Below are positions 36,401 to 51,100 of a stretch of DNA of 64,000 bases, piece after piece. The stretch is from positions 682,001 to 746,000 of the forward strand of contig SCHM01000005.1 of NCBI GenBank assembly GCA_004123355.1, written 5' to 3'. Source of the DNA: Amphirosellinia nigrospora (taxonomy: Eukaryota; Ascomycota; Sordariomycetes; Xylariales; Xylariaceae). Below the pieces are notes generated by a model, which saw only the letters and a list, made by a program, of their open reading frames with translations, did not search any database and was not told where the DNA came from. The stretch's first letter is position 1. Every line of letters starts with the position of its first letter. Both the position numbers and the translations under genes were made by a program.

Positions 36401-39270
36401 ATCCGCGAAACGTTAAACGTATTATTTAGCTTAAAAATTTTTATAAAAATAAACATTATTATAACGTTTAATAAAATCTATATAGCTAAAAAAAATAAAT
36501 AAAAAACCGCTTTTTTATAAAATTCGGTTTATATAAAATATTAGTTATTTTATTCGGCTTATATAATGCTTTAAATACGTTTTAGCGTTATATTAATAAT
36601 ATTTTATATAAGTTTTTTTAAAAATTTGTATTAGTTTACTTAAATAATGTATTTATATACTTAAAAACTAAAAAAAACATATAAAATATATAAAAAAATA
36701 CTAATAGCTTTAAAAAAATTAAGACTATAAATTAATATTAACAAATATAAATTCTATACTATTTATATTAAATATTTCGGCTTTATAATTTTTATTAAAA
36801 ATATTTTTATAAATAAAACTAAAATAAAAGCACTAAAATTATAAAAAATGCTAACTAACCTTAGTACTAAAAACCTTTAAAAGTTCTTAAGCTTTGCTAA
36901 TTATTATAAAAAGTTTATTAAAAACTTTTAAGAATTGCTAGGCTTTTTACCGACCTCTTCGGCAAAAACTTTAAATAAAAATAAGGAAAAAAACATATTT
37001 TTGTATTTTAAATATTTAAAAACGCTTTTATAACCGTACTAATCCTATAATACTTCGATCTACGAAAAAAAACTATAATAAAAACCGACGTATTAAACTA
37101 GGCTACAAAAAAAATACTATTATAATTCGATAAAAAAAAACATTTTACCCTATAGCTTATTTTTCCGCAAAATATATAGCAGCTAAATCTAACTATAAAA
37201 TCTACAAAAAAATTACTAAATATTATTAAAGCATTTAAAAAATAAAAGCTTAAATTCCAAAGCACTAAAAACTTAATTTAAATATTTATAAACTATAAAA
37301 ACTTTTAACATTTTATAACTACTAAAACTTTAAACTAAAAACAAGCTAAATAGTTTAAATTCTTTAGCTAATTTAATTTCTAAATTATTTATAAGCTAAA
37401 ATTAAAAGCTATATAGCTAAATATACTAAATCGACAACCTAATAATTTCCCCACGAAAAAGATATAGCGGATAATAAAATAGCCTTAAAAATACAACAAT
37501 TACTCCTAAACAAAAAATTAACGGAAATAATATTACCCAACGCTATCCTAAAAAACATATATTCTATTATAATATACAACTATATCGACAAATTAATTAA
37601 CAGTATTTATAACTTTTCCTTAGTAACGCACGTTATTGCGAACTGCCTCTTTATAAAATTATCGTAAATAAAACCTTTAAAAAATATATAAACGTTTTAT
37701 TCGTAAAATACTAGGTTTTTAATAGCAAAATATACTTTAATAAACGTTTATTTTTACTTAAAATCGATTATTTTAAAATATAAGCTTTAATAAAATCGTA
37801 TAATGTATCTTTAATCGGATACTAAAATAAAACAAAAATAGCTAAAATTACAATACGGACATACTAATAGCCGGGTATTTATAAAAATGCTATTACTTAC
37901 GTAAAAACGTATTATTTATATAAAAAAACAAAAATACTTAAAAAACTAGCAGTTAAATTACTATATAGTTTTTAATATTTTATTAAAAATAGTTTAATAT
38001 ATTAATAAATTATATAAACTTCCCTTATATATATAGCACGGGTAAAAATATACTAATATACTAGTAATAGTAAATTAACTAACTAAAATATACTATTTTA
38101 TTTTATATAAGTTATTAGATATAAAAAAGCTTACTAACGCTTTTATATTATAAGTTTATATTTTTTATAGCGTCTTTAATATTATTACTTTAAATAAAAA
38201 AACCTAGTTCGTTTTAAAGTTTTAAAAACAACTTTTAAAGCAACTTAGCTTAATATTAAAACCGTTTTAATATATTATTTATAAACAAATAAGCAACAAA
38301 AATATTTAACTAAGCTTTTAAACAATATTTGCGGATATATATATTAAAAAATTAAAACAATTAAATAAATTAACTATTATTAGCTAAATTTGCTACTAAT
38401 AATATATTATTATTAACGAAAATAATACTTTTTTTCGTAAACTATAGCTATTACTTAAAAATCGGTATAAAATTATTTATACCTTAATTTATTATTATTA
38501 TAATATTAAAAATTTAATAAAATAAATAAAATTGCTAAAACTATAAACTTAATATTAAAAAACTTATAAATTAATATAAGCATAGCTTAAAAAAATTAGT
38601 AATTATACGCTAATAAACGTAAATCTAATTTATTTATATATTAATTAAACTAATAAATATAATTAAATATAAATATATAAAACTAAAAAAATAAAAAAAC
38701 TAAAAATAAATAAATAAGCTTTTACTAGATTATAGAATATTATAAAAAAACCTATATTTTAAAATTATATTTATTATTAAATATATTTTTTATATTTTAT
38801 TACTTTTAACTTTAACCGGCTATTGTAAAAAAATTATTAGGTTAAGATAAAATAAACAAAAAATAAAAACAAAAAACAAAAGTTTAATTCTAGTAAAAAA
38901 AGATAACAAAAGCACTAAAAAAAATAGTTATATAAAAAAGTCCTAAATAGTAAACTATAATAAGGCGGTTTATAATACTTAATAAATTAATAATATTATA
39001 AACTTATTTAATAACTTACTATTAATTTAAAAAATATAACTATTATTTATAGAAATTTTATTCCGCAAACTTTAATAAACCTAGCTTATTTTAATAGTAT
39101 AATAAAAACAAGCTATATAATAATAAATTGCTTATTAAACTAATAATAAAAAATACTTAGAAATAAACTTTTTTAGCAACTTTGATTAAAATATTATATA
39201 CGAAACCTTAAATAATAAATAAAGCTTATAAAATAGCTTTATTCGGAAAAAAACATAAAGAAAAGAATAT

Positions 39271-39410
39271 TACTAAAAATAAAGATTAAAAATTAATTAG
39301 ATAAAAAAACTTTTTATATATAGCTATATAATTACGTAAAACTTATAAAAATAACTTCACTAGTCCTCTATACAACATAGATGTTTATCCTCCCTTGCGT
39401 GATCGTTACA
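39271..39410 (+). repeat. 3' LTR of the Gypsy element
   Basis: 140 bp, starting TACTAAAAATAAAG (from TGCCAGGAACAGGG) and ending GTTACA. The left two-thirds is heavily RIP-mutated, while the last 40 bases are not. Confidence 0.88.
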
Positions 39411-39415
39411 CTAGG
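39411..39415. repeat. Target site duplication CTAGG (right)
   Basis: Five bases directly after the CA of the 3' LTR, matching 33309-33313. Confidence 0.85.
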
Positions 39416-39999
39416 ATCTACACAATAGATCCAAGAGCTCTTGAGTTATAAATGCAAATGGAAAAAATTGCTCAACTCATTAAAGTACCTACTTAGACCT
39501 AGGGTGGGGCACCTCCTGGAATGCGTAGTCCTTATATTCTCTTGTGACAGAGAACCTCTTTCCTTGAGCTTCATACAACGTATGTGAACAACCTGCTCTG
39601 CCGTAGGATCTAAGAGCGACCTCCAGAAATTTTGCCGAAGCTCTTTTCGGCTCCAAAGTCTTGGTCGTGGTGGAATGTTTGGAACGAAGTTTCCAGCTTC
39701 GAGGCTTTCGTTTCGCTCAGATATATATGATAGTATCCTACCATCCCATTCTAGGTAGTCTCCAGGAAGGTGTGGGAGATATCAGCGAAAAGGTAAATCA
39801 GGCAGGTATCGTGAGCTAGGGGTAGGTAGCTATTAGCAATCATGCCCTTACTGATGTCACAATCAGCTTTACAACGTCTCTCAACAATGAACCATTGCCA
39901 CACCAGATGTTTCTTTAATGCAAGCCTTGGGTGTTGATTGAAATCAGGAGTTACTAGGTTAGATGTATATACTATTCGTCGGGAGTCACAGTATCTCCC
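39416..39999. other. Unmutated single-copy spacer between two transposon blocks
   Basis: About 0.6 kb of normal-composition DNA between the Gypsy element and the LINE. It shows no RIP although it is flanked by RIP DNA on both sides, and it holds no gene I can recognise. It was part of the ancestral intergenic region. Confidence 0.6.
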
Positions 40000-40012
40000 A
40001 ATAATGCGCCGT
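40000..40012. repeat. 13-bp target site duplication of the LINE (left copy)
   Basis: AATAATGCGCCGT directly before the (TGAT)n tail. The identical 13 bases occur at 55371-55383. Confidence 0.85.
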
Positions 40013-40013
40013 C

Positions 40014-40048
<35 letters not shown>
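40014..40048 (-). repeat. (TGAT)n microsatellite, LINE 3' tail
   Basis: About nine copies of TGAT (ATCA on the LINE strand) directly next to the 13-bp duplication. This is the expected template-slippage tail at a LINE 3' end. Confidence 0.88.
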
Positions 40049-40824
40049 GTTTAACGCCGGTACGGGGCCGTAGCCCGCTTCGTCTGAACCTCCCGGGGGT
40101 TTCGGGCGTGGTAAGCACTATTTAATAATTATAAAAACATATGTAGGATATAGTAGGATATAGTAGGCTTGTTATATAATAAGCTATCTATATTAAATTT
40201 TTTTATTAGTTAATATATTAAATTATGTTTTGTAAGCTTAATATTTTATTATTTATAGTTTTTACGTTTAAATTTTTTAAACTAAAAACTTTAGCTTTTT
40301 ATTATTATAGTTTTAGTAGTATTAATAAATATTAATTTTTGCTGCTTTTTATATTTTAATTAATATATTCGCTAAAATAAATAGTTTTATAGTATTATTA
40401 TATAGCTATTTTTAAGTTTTTTGTTTTATATATTTTTTGCTTTTTAATTTTAGTTAATAATAATAATAAAATAATAATATATTATTTTTTTTTTAACATT
40501 AAAAAATTTTTTAGAAAAATATTAGTTCGTTATTATATTATTAGTTTTAAAAAGCTTATAAAATAACTATTTTTAGTTTATTTTTGCTATTTTTTTTATT
40601 TTTGTTTATTTAGCTTACTTATAAGCATTTTTGCTATATAATATTATTTTTTTTTTTTAAAAAAAATAAATATATTTTATTATAATAACTTATAATTTAA
40701 TAGAATTTTATAAATATTAAAAGTTTTATATTAGCTAAATTTAATATTTATATTTATTATTAAAATTTATTAGTTTTATTTTATATAGTTTTATAAGCTA
40801 GTTATTTTTTTTTTTTTTTATTAT

Positions 40825-41109
40825 TGTTGGGTGGCTAAAAGGTATAATATCGTATATAATAATAGGTAAAATAAATATTTATATATTAATTTATTTTTTT
40901 TAACTATTCGTATAAAAGCTAGGCTTTCGTACGGAAAATTTTTTTATATAAAAAAAATTTTGCTATAGTATATTGTATAACTAAATCGGGCGGATATATT
41001 AGCCTAACTTTATTATATAAACAATTAATACTATAATTAATAATTAGCTATTGTACGTAATTAATATTAATATATTAATTTTATACGTAAATAATATTAT
41101 AATTATAAT
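40825..41109 (-). repeat. LTR (left copy) of the nested retrotransposon
   Basis: Starts TGTTGGGTGGC, a typical LTR start that kept its G residues. Aligned with 47816-48149; the right edge is approximate. Confidence 0.7.
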
Positions 41110-41493
41110 ATTAGCTTTTTTTTTTTTTAGTTATAGTATATTTTTATATAATTATTTTTTTTAATATAAAAAATCTAAATATAAAAAAAATATTAAATAT
41201 ATTATATAGTAAATATTTAAATAAAAAAGCGCTTAATAATATATTAAATTATTATTTTTTAAAATATTTAATGCTTATATAACTATATATAAAAAAAAAG
41301 TTAATAAATATAGATAAAAAAAGTAATTTATATAAACTATTATATATAATTCTTTTATTTAATTTATTAAATATTTTAAAAAATTAAATAATATATTATT
41401 TTTATATTTATTATTATTATATATAAGTTAAATTATTTTTATATTATTTTCTATTTTTTTTATTTTTTTTTTTTACGCGTATATTTATATTAT

Positions 41494-41528
<35 letters not shown>

Positions 41529-44500
41529 TTCGTATATATACTCTAACTAATTTTATAAATTTATTAATATTAAGTTTAATAATTATTATATAATAAATAT
41601 AATATTATATAATAATTAAATTAATAATATTAATAATATTAATAGTATTATTATTATATATATTATTATTATTTTATATATAAAGCTTTTTAAGTTTTTT
41701 TAAATATTATATTAATAAATAATTAAAATAAAATTATTATTAATATTAACAATAGCTACTATAGGACTTATTAACCTTATCGGGGTTTTTTGCCCGCGCT
41801 TTATACCTTTTATTTTAATAATTTATATAGTTTTAAAACTTTATACGTTTAAAAAATAGTAGCGCTACTAAGGTTTATAATTTTTTTATTAAAAATCGGG
41901 CTTATAAAGCTTTTATACTAACGTTATATATAAACGTATATATATTTTTATTTATTTTTATTTCGAATAATTTTTAATATACGTTTTAATTAATTTATTT
42001 TATTATATAATAAAATAAAAAAATATATATTATTTTAGCTTTTTTATATAATATTATTTTCTAAATATTATTAATTATTATTTTTACTAATATATAAACG
42101 AAGTTTATATATTAAAAAAATATTTTTATATAATTTTCGTTTAAAATTATAACTAAATTATTATTTTATATTAAAATAATCCGTACAATAGTTATATTAA
42201 TTATTAAAGTGCTTTATTTAATTAATATTATATAATATTAGGTTTTTAAAGCGGCGTTTATAGCGCTTATATATAATAATTATATAGTATTTATTATTCT
42301 TATTATATATAGTTTAAGTTTAAAGAAAGAAGGAAATAAGAAAAATAAAGGATTAATTATACGCGTTATTTTTCGGGGTATAAATTTTAGTTATTGTTTT
42401 TGCTATAATTTTTTAATTTTTTTATTATTTATACGTAATATCTGCTTTTATATATACCTAGCTGTTATTTATTATACAAGCGTATTTTTTATAGTTTTTT
42501 AATAAATGTTTCGATTTATATAAATAGCTTATTTATAAAAACTAAAGTTTTTAATATTTAATTAACGTACGTTTAATAAATATATTAACTAGATTATTTT
42601 ATTATTAATTTATATATTTTAGAAATTTTTTTTTATATAATTTTTAAAAAAATATAATATTTATTATTAATTTTTTTTTTAAGTTATTTTTAGTTTAATT
42701 AAATAATTATATAATAATTTAAAATTTAAACATAAAAAAAAATTAAAAATAAATTAAGTATTTTTATAATTTTTAAAATATATATAAAAAGTAATAATAT
42801 TATTAAAACTATAATTATATTATATAATTTATTAATTAAAATATTTATATAATTTTTTATATTTATTTAAATTTTAATATATAATATTATTTTCGATTTT
42901 AAAGTTTAAGTTTGTTATATTTTTATATAAACTTTAATTATAAATATAATAATAAATCTAAATTATAAATTATATTTATATTATTTATAAATAATTTATT
43001 TATAAAAATAAAAAGTTTTATATAATAAAAATCGAAAAAAATAAACGTAAGCTTTTTCGATAAGTTATTTTTTTATTATTTAATTTGTTTATTTAATATT
43101 TTAATATTATATAATTATAGCTTAATAATTTAAGCTATAATAGTAAGATTATATATAACTTTAGGTTAATATATATTATTAATATATATTTTTTTAGCTT
43201 ATTAAAAAATATAAGCTTAAGCGAATTTTTTATATAAAGGTTAATTTTAGTTAAATTTTTAGTTTAGTTTTTTTAAATTATTATAATATTTATTCGTACG
43301 AAAAAATCTTTTTATTATTAAATTTAAAAAAATATTTAAAAAATAAAGTTTTTTTTAGTTTTATACGAAATTTTATTTATTTAAGTTTTTTTTTTTTACG
43401 CGATAAAAAATCTAACGTAATAAAGTTTAACGTATTATTTGTTTATATTTTAATTATTTTAAAAATATTTAAATTATTATATAACTAATAAATAAATTAT
43501 ATATAAATATTTATATTTTAAGTTTTTTTTAATAATATTAATAGTATATTTTAAATTAATATAACTTAAATTTAGCTAGGTTATATAAAAGTTATATAAT
43601 ATATAAAATAGTTTTTAAGAAATATTTTTTTTTAGTTTTAAAAGTAAATAAATATAATATTATATAATAGTTTATTTTTTAATTAAATATAAATTTAAAT
43701 AATATTTTTAAATTTATATAAAGCTTTAAAGTTTTATATAAAAATAAAGCTAAATATTAAAATTAACTATTAGTTTATTTATTAAATCGTTAATAATTAA
43801 GTTAAAATAATATTTTTTTAATATTATTATATTTTTATATAATAAGTTTAAACTTTTTATATAGCTTTATAGTTTTTTTTTTAATTTTTTATATAAAATA
43901 AAATTTAAAAATATATTTTTTTTTATAAATATTTAAATTTATATAATAAATTTAAAAATATTTTATAATAATAAGTTTATTAATTTTTATTATATCCGAT
44001 TTTTTAAACAGTTTATTAAAAGTTATAATAATTTTATTTATATATAGTTTAGTTATTAATTTAAAAGTTTGTTTTTTTTTTTATTAAAAAAGTTTATAAT
44101 ATTTAAATATTATATAATAAAATATTTAGGCGTTATATAATAATAAAGCTAAATTTTTTTTTTTAGCTAGTTATATTTTTTTTAATAATTATTAGCTATA
44201 TAAATTATATATTATTTTAGTTTAAGTTATTATTTAAATATTTTTTATATAATAATATAGTTTAATTTATATATATTAAAAATATATTAGTTTATTAATT
44301 AAAGCTATAATTATATTTAATTTTTCGATTGTTTTAATTTTATATGGTTTTTTTATTTTATTTTTTTTTTATATTAAGATTTTGTTTTGAAAAAAAATAT
44401 AAATATATTATATAAAAATAGTTTATTTCGTTTATTAATCGCGCGATTAATTTTAACTTTTATATAGTTTTATATAATATTTTTATTATTTTTAAATAAT

Positions 44501-47500
44501 TGCTACTTTTTATATAATAAGAAAAATAAAAAGATTTTTATTAATATAAAAATAAGCTCCGAAAATAAAAAAAGTTAGTATAAAATTATTAAATTTAGCA
44601 ATATTATTTAATATTTTTATTATTATTTATAAAATTAATTTATTATTTATATAATTAATTTTTTCTTAAAAAATATTATATATATATTAAATAGTTTATA
44701 TATTTATTTTTATTTTATTTATTATTTATATATTTCGATAAATATTTATAATATTATATATTATTATTTTTATATATTTTTAAATTTATTTAATAAAAAA
44801 TTTATTTTAAAGTTATATATAATATTATTAAAAAGTTTTTAGTAAATATTAATTTAATATTTATATAATATTTTTTATATATTTTATATAAATATTAATT
44901 TTAAAAAAATTACCGTTTAAAATAATATAATATTAATAATATATAATACGTTTTAATTATTTATTATATAATATTTATAATTATTTTATAGTTAAATTTA
45001 TAATTATTTTAATTATAAATTTAAATTATTATAAAGCTTTATTATATGTTTAATAATAATAAAATTTTTAGATTTTTTTAAAATAAATTATTCGATTTTA
45101 TATTTTATATAAAATAATATTTATATAATTTTTTTATATAAAATATTTAAACTATTTATATAAACAATATAATTTAATTTTTATAAAATAGCTAGTTATT
45201 TTATACAAACTAATATTAAAAAATAAGTAGTTTTATTTATATATATAAAATATTGTTTTGTTTTTTTATACGATAATATTTTATATTATTAAAATATTTT
45301 TAAGCAGTTTATATTTTTAAAAAAAAATAAAATAAAATAAAAATATTTAAAATATAAAATATTATATAGCTAATTTAATTATTAATTTTTATTATATTAA
45401 CTAAAGTTATTATATAACTTTTATTAAAATTTATTTTAGCTATTTTAAAAGTTTAAATAATTCTAGCTTTTAAGTTTTTTATATATAAGTTTTTTATTTA
45501 TAATTTTTTATAATAAAAAATTTTAAAGCTTTATATTTTAAATAATATTTTAATATTTTATATAATATTAATTATTAAATATAAATAAATTAAACAATTA
45601 GTTTATAATTATTAACTAAATATTTTTTTTATTATATAATATATAAATAATTATTTATAATATTATATAATATTTTTATTTTATATGTTCGAATTTTTTT
45701 TTTTTTTTTTATTATAATATTTAAATAGCTTTTATATTTAATAAATAAATTAAAAATTCTTTAAAGTTAGTTTATTTTTAAATATTATTTATATATTAAA
45801 TATTAGTTTTTTATATAAAACTTTTTTTAAAAAATATAGTTAATTAATTAATATTTTTTTTTTAATAAATAAATATTTTTTATTTATATATAAATTTTTT
45901 AAAAAATAATTATTTATATAATTTTAGCTAAATATTATTTTTTAAAAATTTTTAAAAATTTATATATATATTTTATATTATATAAAATAATAATTAATTT
46001 AGTTATATTATTAATTTATATAATAAAAATTTTTTTTTTAATAAAATATTAAATTATTAAGTTTTTTTTAACTTAAAAATATAAACAAAAGTTTAAAAAA
46101 AATTTTTATATATAAATTTTAAAAAAATAATTATTTTAAATTTTAAAATATTTTATATACGTATATAATAATTATATTTAATAAATTTTTTTAAATATTT
46201 TATTTTAAATATTTTTTAAGTTTTAAATAGCTTATTAATTATAATTTTTAATATTTATATAAAAATAAGTTTTTTTATTATTATATATTTATACGAAAAT
46301 AATATTAGTTTATTAGTTTAATATTAATTATAATTTAAATTAATTAATATAAATTTATAATATTATATATTTTTTTTTATATATAATTAAAGCTAATATA
46401 ATATATATAAATTTTTTATATAATTAATTAATATTATATATATAATATAAAACTAATTTTTTATAATTTTAAGCTTAATAATAATATAATAAATTATTAT
46501 ATTTTATTATAAATAAATTATATAGTTTTTTAAAATAGTTTTTTTTTTTTTGCTAAGTTTTTAAAAAAATTTAATATTTTATAAATAAAATAGTTTTATT
46601 TTAAATATTATATATAAAAAATCTAGATTTTAAATAAAAATTTTTATATTTAAATATTAATAAATAAATTATTTTAAAGTTTAAAAAAGATTTTAAAAAA
46701 TAAATATTTTATATTATTAAAAATAAATATTTTTATTTATATAAAAATAAATTATTAATTAAATAATAATAAATAACGTTTAATAGTTATAAAAAGTTTT
46801 TAGAACTTTATTTTTAATATTTTATTTTTATACGATATTCCGTTATTTAAAGTTAAAAAGCTAGTTTTAATTATATATATAGGTTATTTTACGGTTATTT
46901 TTTTATTTTTTTTTTATTTTTTTTTTTGTTTTTTTTTATTTAAAAAAAAAAATATAAATTATTTATTATATAAAAAAACTTTATTAATTTTAAAATTATT
47001 AATTTAATATAAAAAATAAAATATTATCCGAAATAATTATATAAAAATTTAAAATTTATATATTAAAATATATTTATTTTTATAAATTATATAATATGTT
47101 TTTTTACCGTTTTATAGGTTTTTAATCTAAAACCTTTTTATATAAAAAGTATTATAAATTTTTTAATAATTTAAATATTAATTTATTAAATATTTTAAAT
47201 TTATATTATTTTAAAGTTTTTTATTAATATTTTTTAAAAGTTTTTTAAGTTATATAAAATATAATTATATTTTATATATAAATATATTATTTATATATTA
47301 ATTTATTTATAATAATTATTTTAAAGTTTTATAAAATATTTTTATACGTATAAAAATTAATAGTTTTTTATATAAAACTTAAAAATATACTAGTTTTTTA
47401 AGCGATTTTTTCGGTTATATTATTATATAAATATTAGCTAAAAAAATAAAAAATTATTTTAGCTATTTTTTAAAAATATAGCGTTTTATATATTTATTAT

Positions 47501-47815
47501 ATTAGCTATTATACGATTAATTATTATTTTTTATTATATTCGAAAATATTACGGATAAAAAAATTATTAAATTATATTACGAACTTTTATATAGTTTATA
47601 TAATAATAATTAAAAAATAATATAATTACGCGCTATTAATTAAACTTTTATATAAAAATATAATATTAAAGTACGTTAAAATAATTAATTTTTTTTTTAT
47701 TAATATAATATTAAAAAAACTAAATATAATATAAAAAACGTAGCTTATATAACTAAATTTAAATTTTATTTTTATTTTTATTAATTTATATTTTTTAGCT
47801 AAAAATATTAATTAA

Positions 47816-48149
47816 TATTAAATAGCTAAAAAATATAATATTATATATGTAATAATAATAAAATAAATATTATATATATTAATTTATTTTTTTAATTATT
47901 TATATAAAGCTAGGCTTTTATACAGAGAATTTTTTTATGCGAAAAAAATTTTGCCGTAATATACCGTATAATTAAATCGGGCGGATATATTAGCTTAATT
48001 TTATTATACGAACACTAATATTAATTAATAATTAGTTATTAATATAGTTAATATTATATATTAACTCCGTACGTATAATATATTACAATATAATATTATT
48101 AAGTTAGCTTTAGTTAAATAGTTAAGCTAATTTATATTATAATTATAAT
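47816..48149 (-). repeat. LTR (right copy) of the nested retrotransposon
   Basis: Starts TATTAAATAGC, the RIP form of the left copy. It carries an extra segment of about 40-50 bases near its right end compared with the left copy, or the left copy lost it. Confidence 0.65.
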
Positions 48150-51100
48150 ATTATAATAAACTATATAGTTTAGCTTTTTTTTTATTAAGGTAAAAAAAAT
48201 AGTATAAATATAATAAACTTTAATATTATTATAAATTTATTATAATATTAAAATAATTTCTATAAGCTAATATAATATAGGTTATTAGTTAAGGTTTTTT
48301 AAGCAAATAAAATATTTTAAATATTTTTTAATTTATATTTAATATTTATAGCAATAAAACTATTAAAATATTTATATAATAGTTTTAACTTAGTTTTTAA
48401 TTATTATTTTAATTTATTTTTTTTATATTTTTTTTTAAGCCGGCTAATATAAAAATAAACTTTAAATCCTAAGGTTTTTTTTATACTTAATTTAGCTAGT
48501 ATATTAGCTTATTTATTATTTTTAATATTATAATATTTTAAGCTTTAATATAATTTAATATTATATTAGTTTATTAGTTTATAAATTTTAATAAAAACTT
48601 ATTATAATATTATTAAAGCGTTTTTTTAAACATATATAACGTTATATTATTATTTACGTAAAATATAATTATAATATTAGCAAAATATTTTCGCGTTATT
48701 TTTTATAGTTTTTAAAAGCTTTAAATATTTTTACGTTAAATTATTTATAAAGGTTAAAGCTTTATATTTTTTACGATTAATATTTATTTTTTATAAAAAA
48801 TATATTATATTTTAGTTTGTTTTTTTTTAATCTATTTATAAATATTATAACGTTAAATATTAATCGTTTATAAATTATTTTTTAAATATTTTTGCTGCTA
48901 TTTTTTATTTATATTATTTATAAAGTTAATTTTTAATTTTTTCGAAAATTTAAATAAATATAATATTATTTTTTAAATATTTAATAAAAGCTTTTCCGCT
49001 ATTTAAAAAATAATATATAGTTTTTACTTTTTAGTTTTTTTATTATATTAAATTGTTTTAAATATTATTTTAAGCGCTAATAAATATATTTTATATTATT
49101 TTAATTTTAAAAGCTTATTTATATTTAGCTTATTTTAAAGCTATATTTATAGTTAAGATTTATTAGTTATAAAAAAAGCTTATTTTAAAAACGTTTTTTA
49201 TATAAATATATTTTTCGCGCTATTTTAAATAATATTTATTAATCGTTTATATATAATTTTAAGTTTATATTTATTTTTATTAATAATTAATTATAGTTTT
49301 GCTAGCTAGTTTTTTTAGCTTTTATATTATATTTTATATCCGTATAATAAAAATAGCAAAAATATTATATTAATTATTTTATATAGCTTTGCTACTAAAG
49401 GTTTTTTTGCTATTATAAAAATAGTTTTATATAGTTAATTATTTTTGTTTTTTTAGCTGTTTTTTTTTTATATACTTTTAAACTTAAGTTTTTGTTTAAA
49501 TAAACGTTAACTAATATAAAGCTAAAATTTTTTATAGCTTTATATAATTTTTTAATAAAATTAGTTTAATTTTATATTTTTTTTAAAGTTAATAATAAAA
49601 TTAGTTTTATTTTAATTATAAATAAAATAAATAGCTTTTATTTTTTAAGAATAAATATTATTTTATTAGTTTTTTTATATTTTAAAATATAGTTAACTTA
49701 TTTTTTAGCTTTTTTTTGTTTATTTTAGTTTTTTAAATATAAATATTGCTATATTATTAGTATATTTTATTTACTAAAGTTATTTTTAATTAGCTTATAT
49801 AAATATAATATATAAAATATTAATAACGCTAGAAATTTTATAAAGTTTTATATATAGTTTTTTATAAGTTTATTATAATATTTTTAAAACGTTATAATAT
49901 TTTTTCTACTAAAAAGCTTTTAATAAATTTAATAATTAATAAAAGCTAGCTTTAGTTAATTATTTTATTTAATAATTTATTTTTTAATAAAATATTAAAT
50001 ATTTTTTATATTTTAAATAACTAATATAGCTATTATTATTAGCTAATATTAGTTTTATATTATATATTAAACTAGCTATTAAATTTATCGCGGATTTTTT
50101 AAACTATTTTTATATATTATAAGCTTATTAAGCTTACTTTTAAAACTATTTAAATTATTTTTTTCGTTATTAATTTTTTTAGTTTTTTATTTATATAAAA
50201 TAATAAAATAAGTTTTTAAATTTATATAAAAAAATTAGTTTTATTTACTTTTAGTAATATAATTATGTTAGCTTTTTTTAAACTTTTAGAAATATATTTA
50301 ATTTAAGTATTTTTTTAGTAATATTTTATAGTATTTTTAATAATAAGCTATATTGCCGTAAATATTTTATTATTATTAGTTTTTTTTAATAATATTAAAG
50401 TTATTTTTATAACGTATTTATACGTTTTTTCGAAAAAAATTTAGTTTTTTATAATAGTTATAGCTAAATAATAAGTTTTAAAAGCTTAAAGTTAAATATA
50501 TTATTATCCGTATTAAATTTTAAAAATGCTTTTAGTAAAATATTCTGTTTTTTTTTTTGCTTTTAATTATTTTTTTTTATTAATAAAAAAAAAGCTAATA
50601 TTTTTTTTATTTATATTAGTTAATAATTTTTATTAATTTTTTATTTGTTTTGTTTTATTTTTTATTTTTTTAGTAATTTTTTTTTCGCTTTTTTAATACT
50701 TTAAAAACTACTTTTTAACGGCTTTTTTATTTTTATATTTATAGTTTTTTAAATTTTTATATATTTTTTTATACTTTTTTTATTTATTATAAGTAATTTA
50801 CTCCGTTTGCGTTTTTTAGTTCTAATAGTTCTTATATATATAATTATTAATATTATAAATATTTTTATTGCTTTTTTTATTTTTTTAGTTCGGAAGCTTT
50901 TTTTATATCCGTAATATATTAAACTTTGCATTAATTAAGTTCTATAATTTTTCTAGTTTTTATTTAATAAAGATTTATTTATTTTTATTAAAAGCTTTTT
51001 TAGCTTTTTTAAAATATATATAATTAATAATAGCTAATAGTTAAATAAAGTTTTATTTTTTGCTATTTAGCTATTAATAAATAAAATATTCGAAAATAAT

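Larger units (their letters stand above)
33314..39410 (+). mobile_element. Ty3/Gypsy LTR retrotransposon, inactivated by RIP
   Basis: The element begins TGCCAGG and ends GTTACA, and is flanked by CTAGG on both sides (33309-33313 and 39411-39415). Its LTRs are at 33314-33458 and 39271-39410. The interior is very AT-rich, with few CpA and many TpA, and full of stops: the mark of RIP. Despite this, pol motifs can be read on the plus strand. The reverse transcriptase has LFGLYNALNTF near 36550-36580 and YLNNVFIY (from YLDD) near 36637-36660. An RNase H-like segment (KTDVLN) lies near 37080, and an integrase-like region (LTKY near 38075 and LAKFATNN near 38380) follows. No intact open frame remains, so it cannot move by itself. 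Confidence 0.9.
40825..48149 (-). mobile_element. Second LTR retrotransposon nested in the LINE, RIP-mutated
   Basis: Direct repeats of about 280-330 bp lie about 7 kb apart. The left one starts TGTTGGGTGGC at 40825 and the right one TATTAAATAGC at 47816, the same sequence after G-to-A changes. Both copies share an AAATCGGGCGGATATATTAGC segment. The interior is T-rich on the plus strand, so the coding strand is probably minus. I could not read safe pol motifs, so Copia or Gypsy class is open. The ends of the LTRs on the right side are uncertain by some tens of bases. Confidence 0.72.

Noticed and set aside
41480-41530. Long (TA)n run as a separate microsatellite or origin
   Set aside because: It lies inside RIP-eroded retrotransposon DNA, where such runs are expected.
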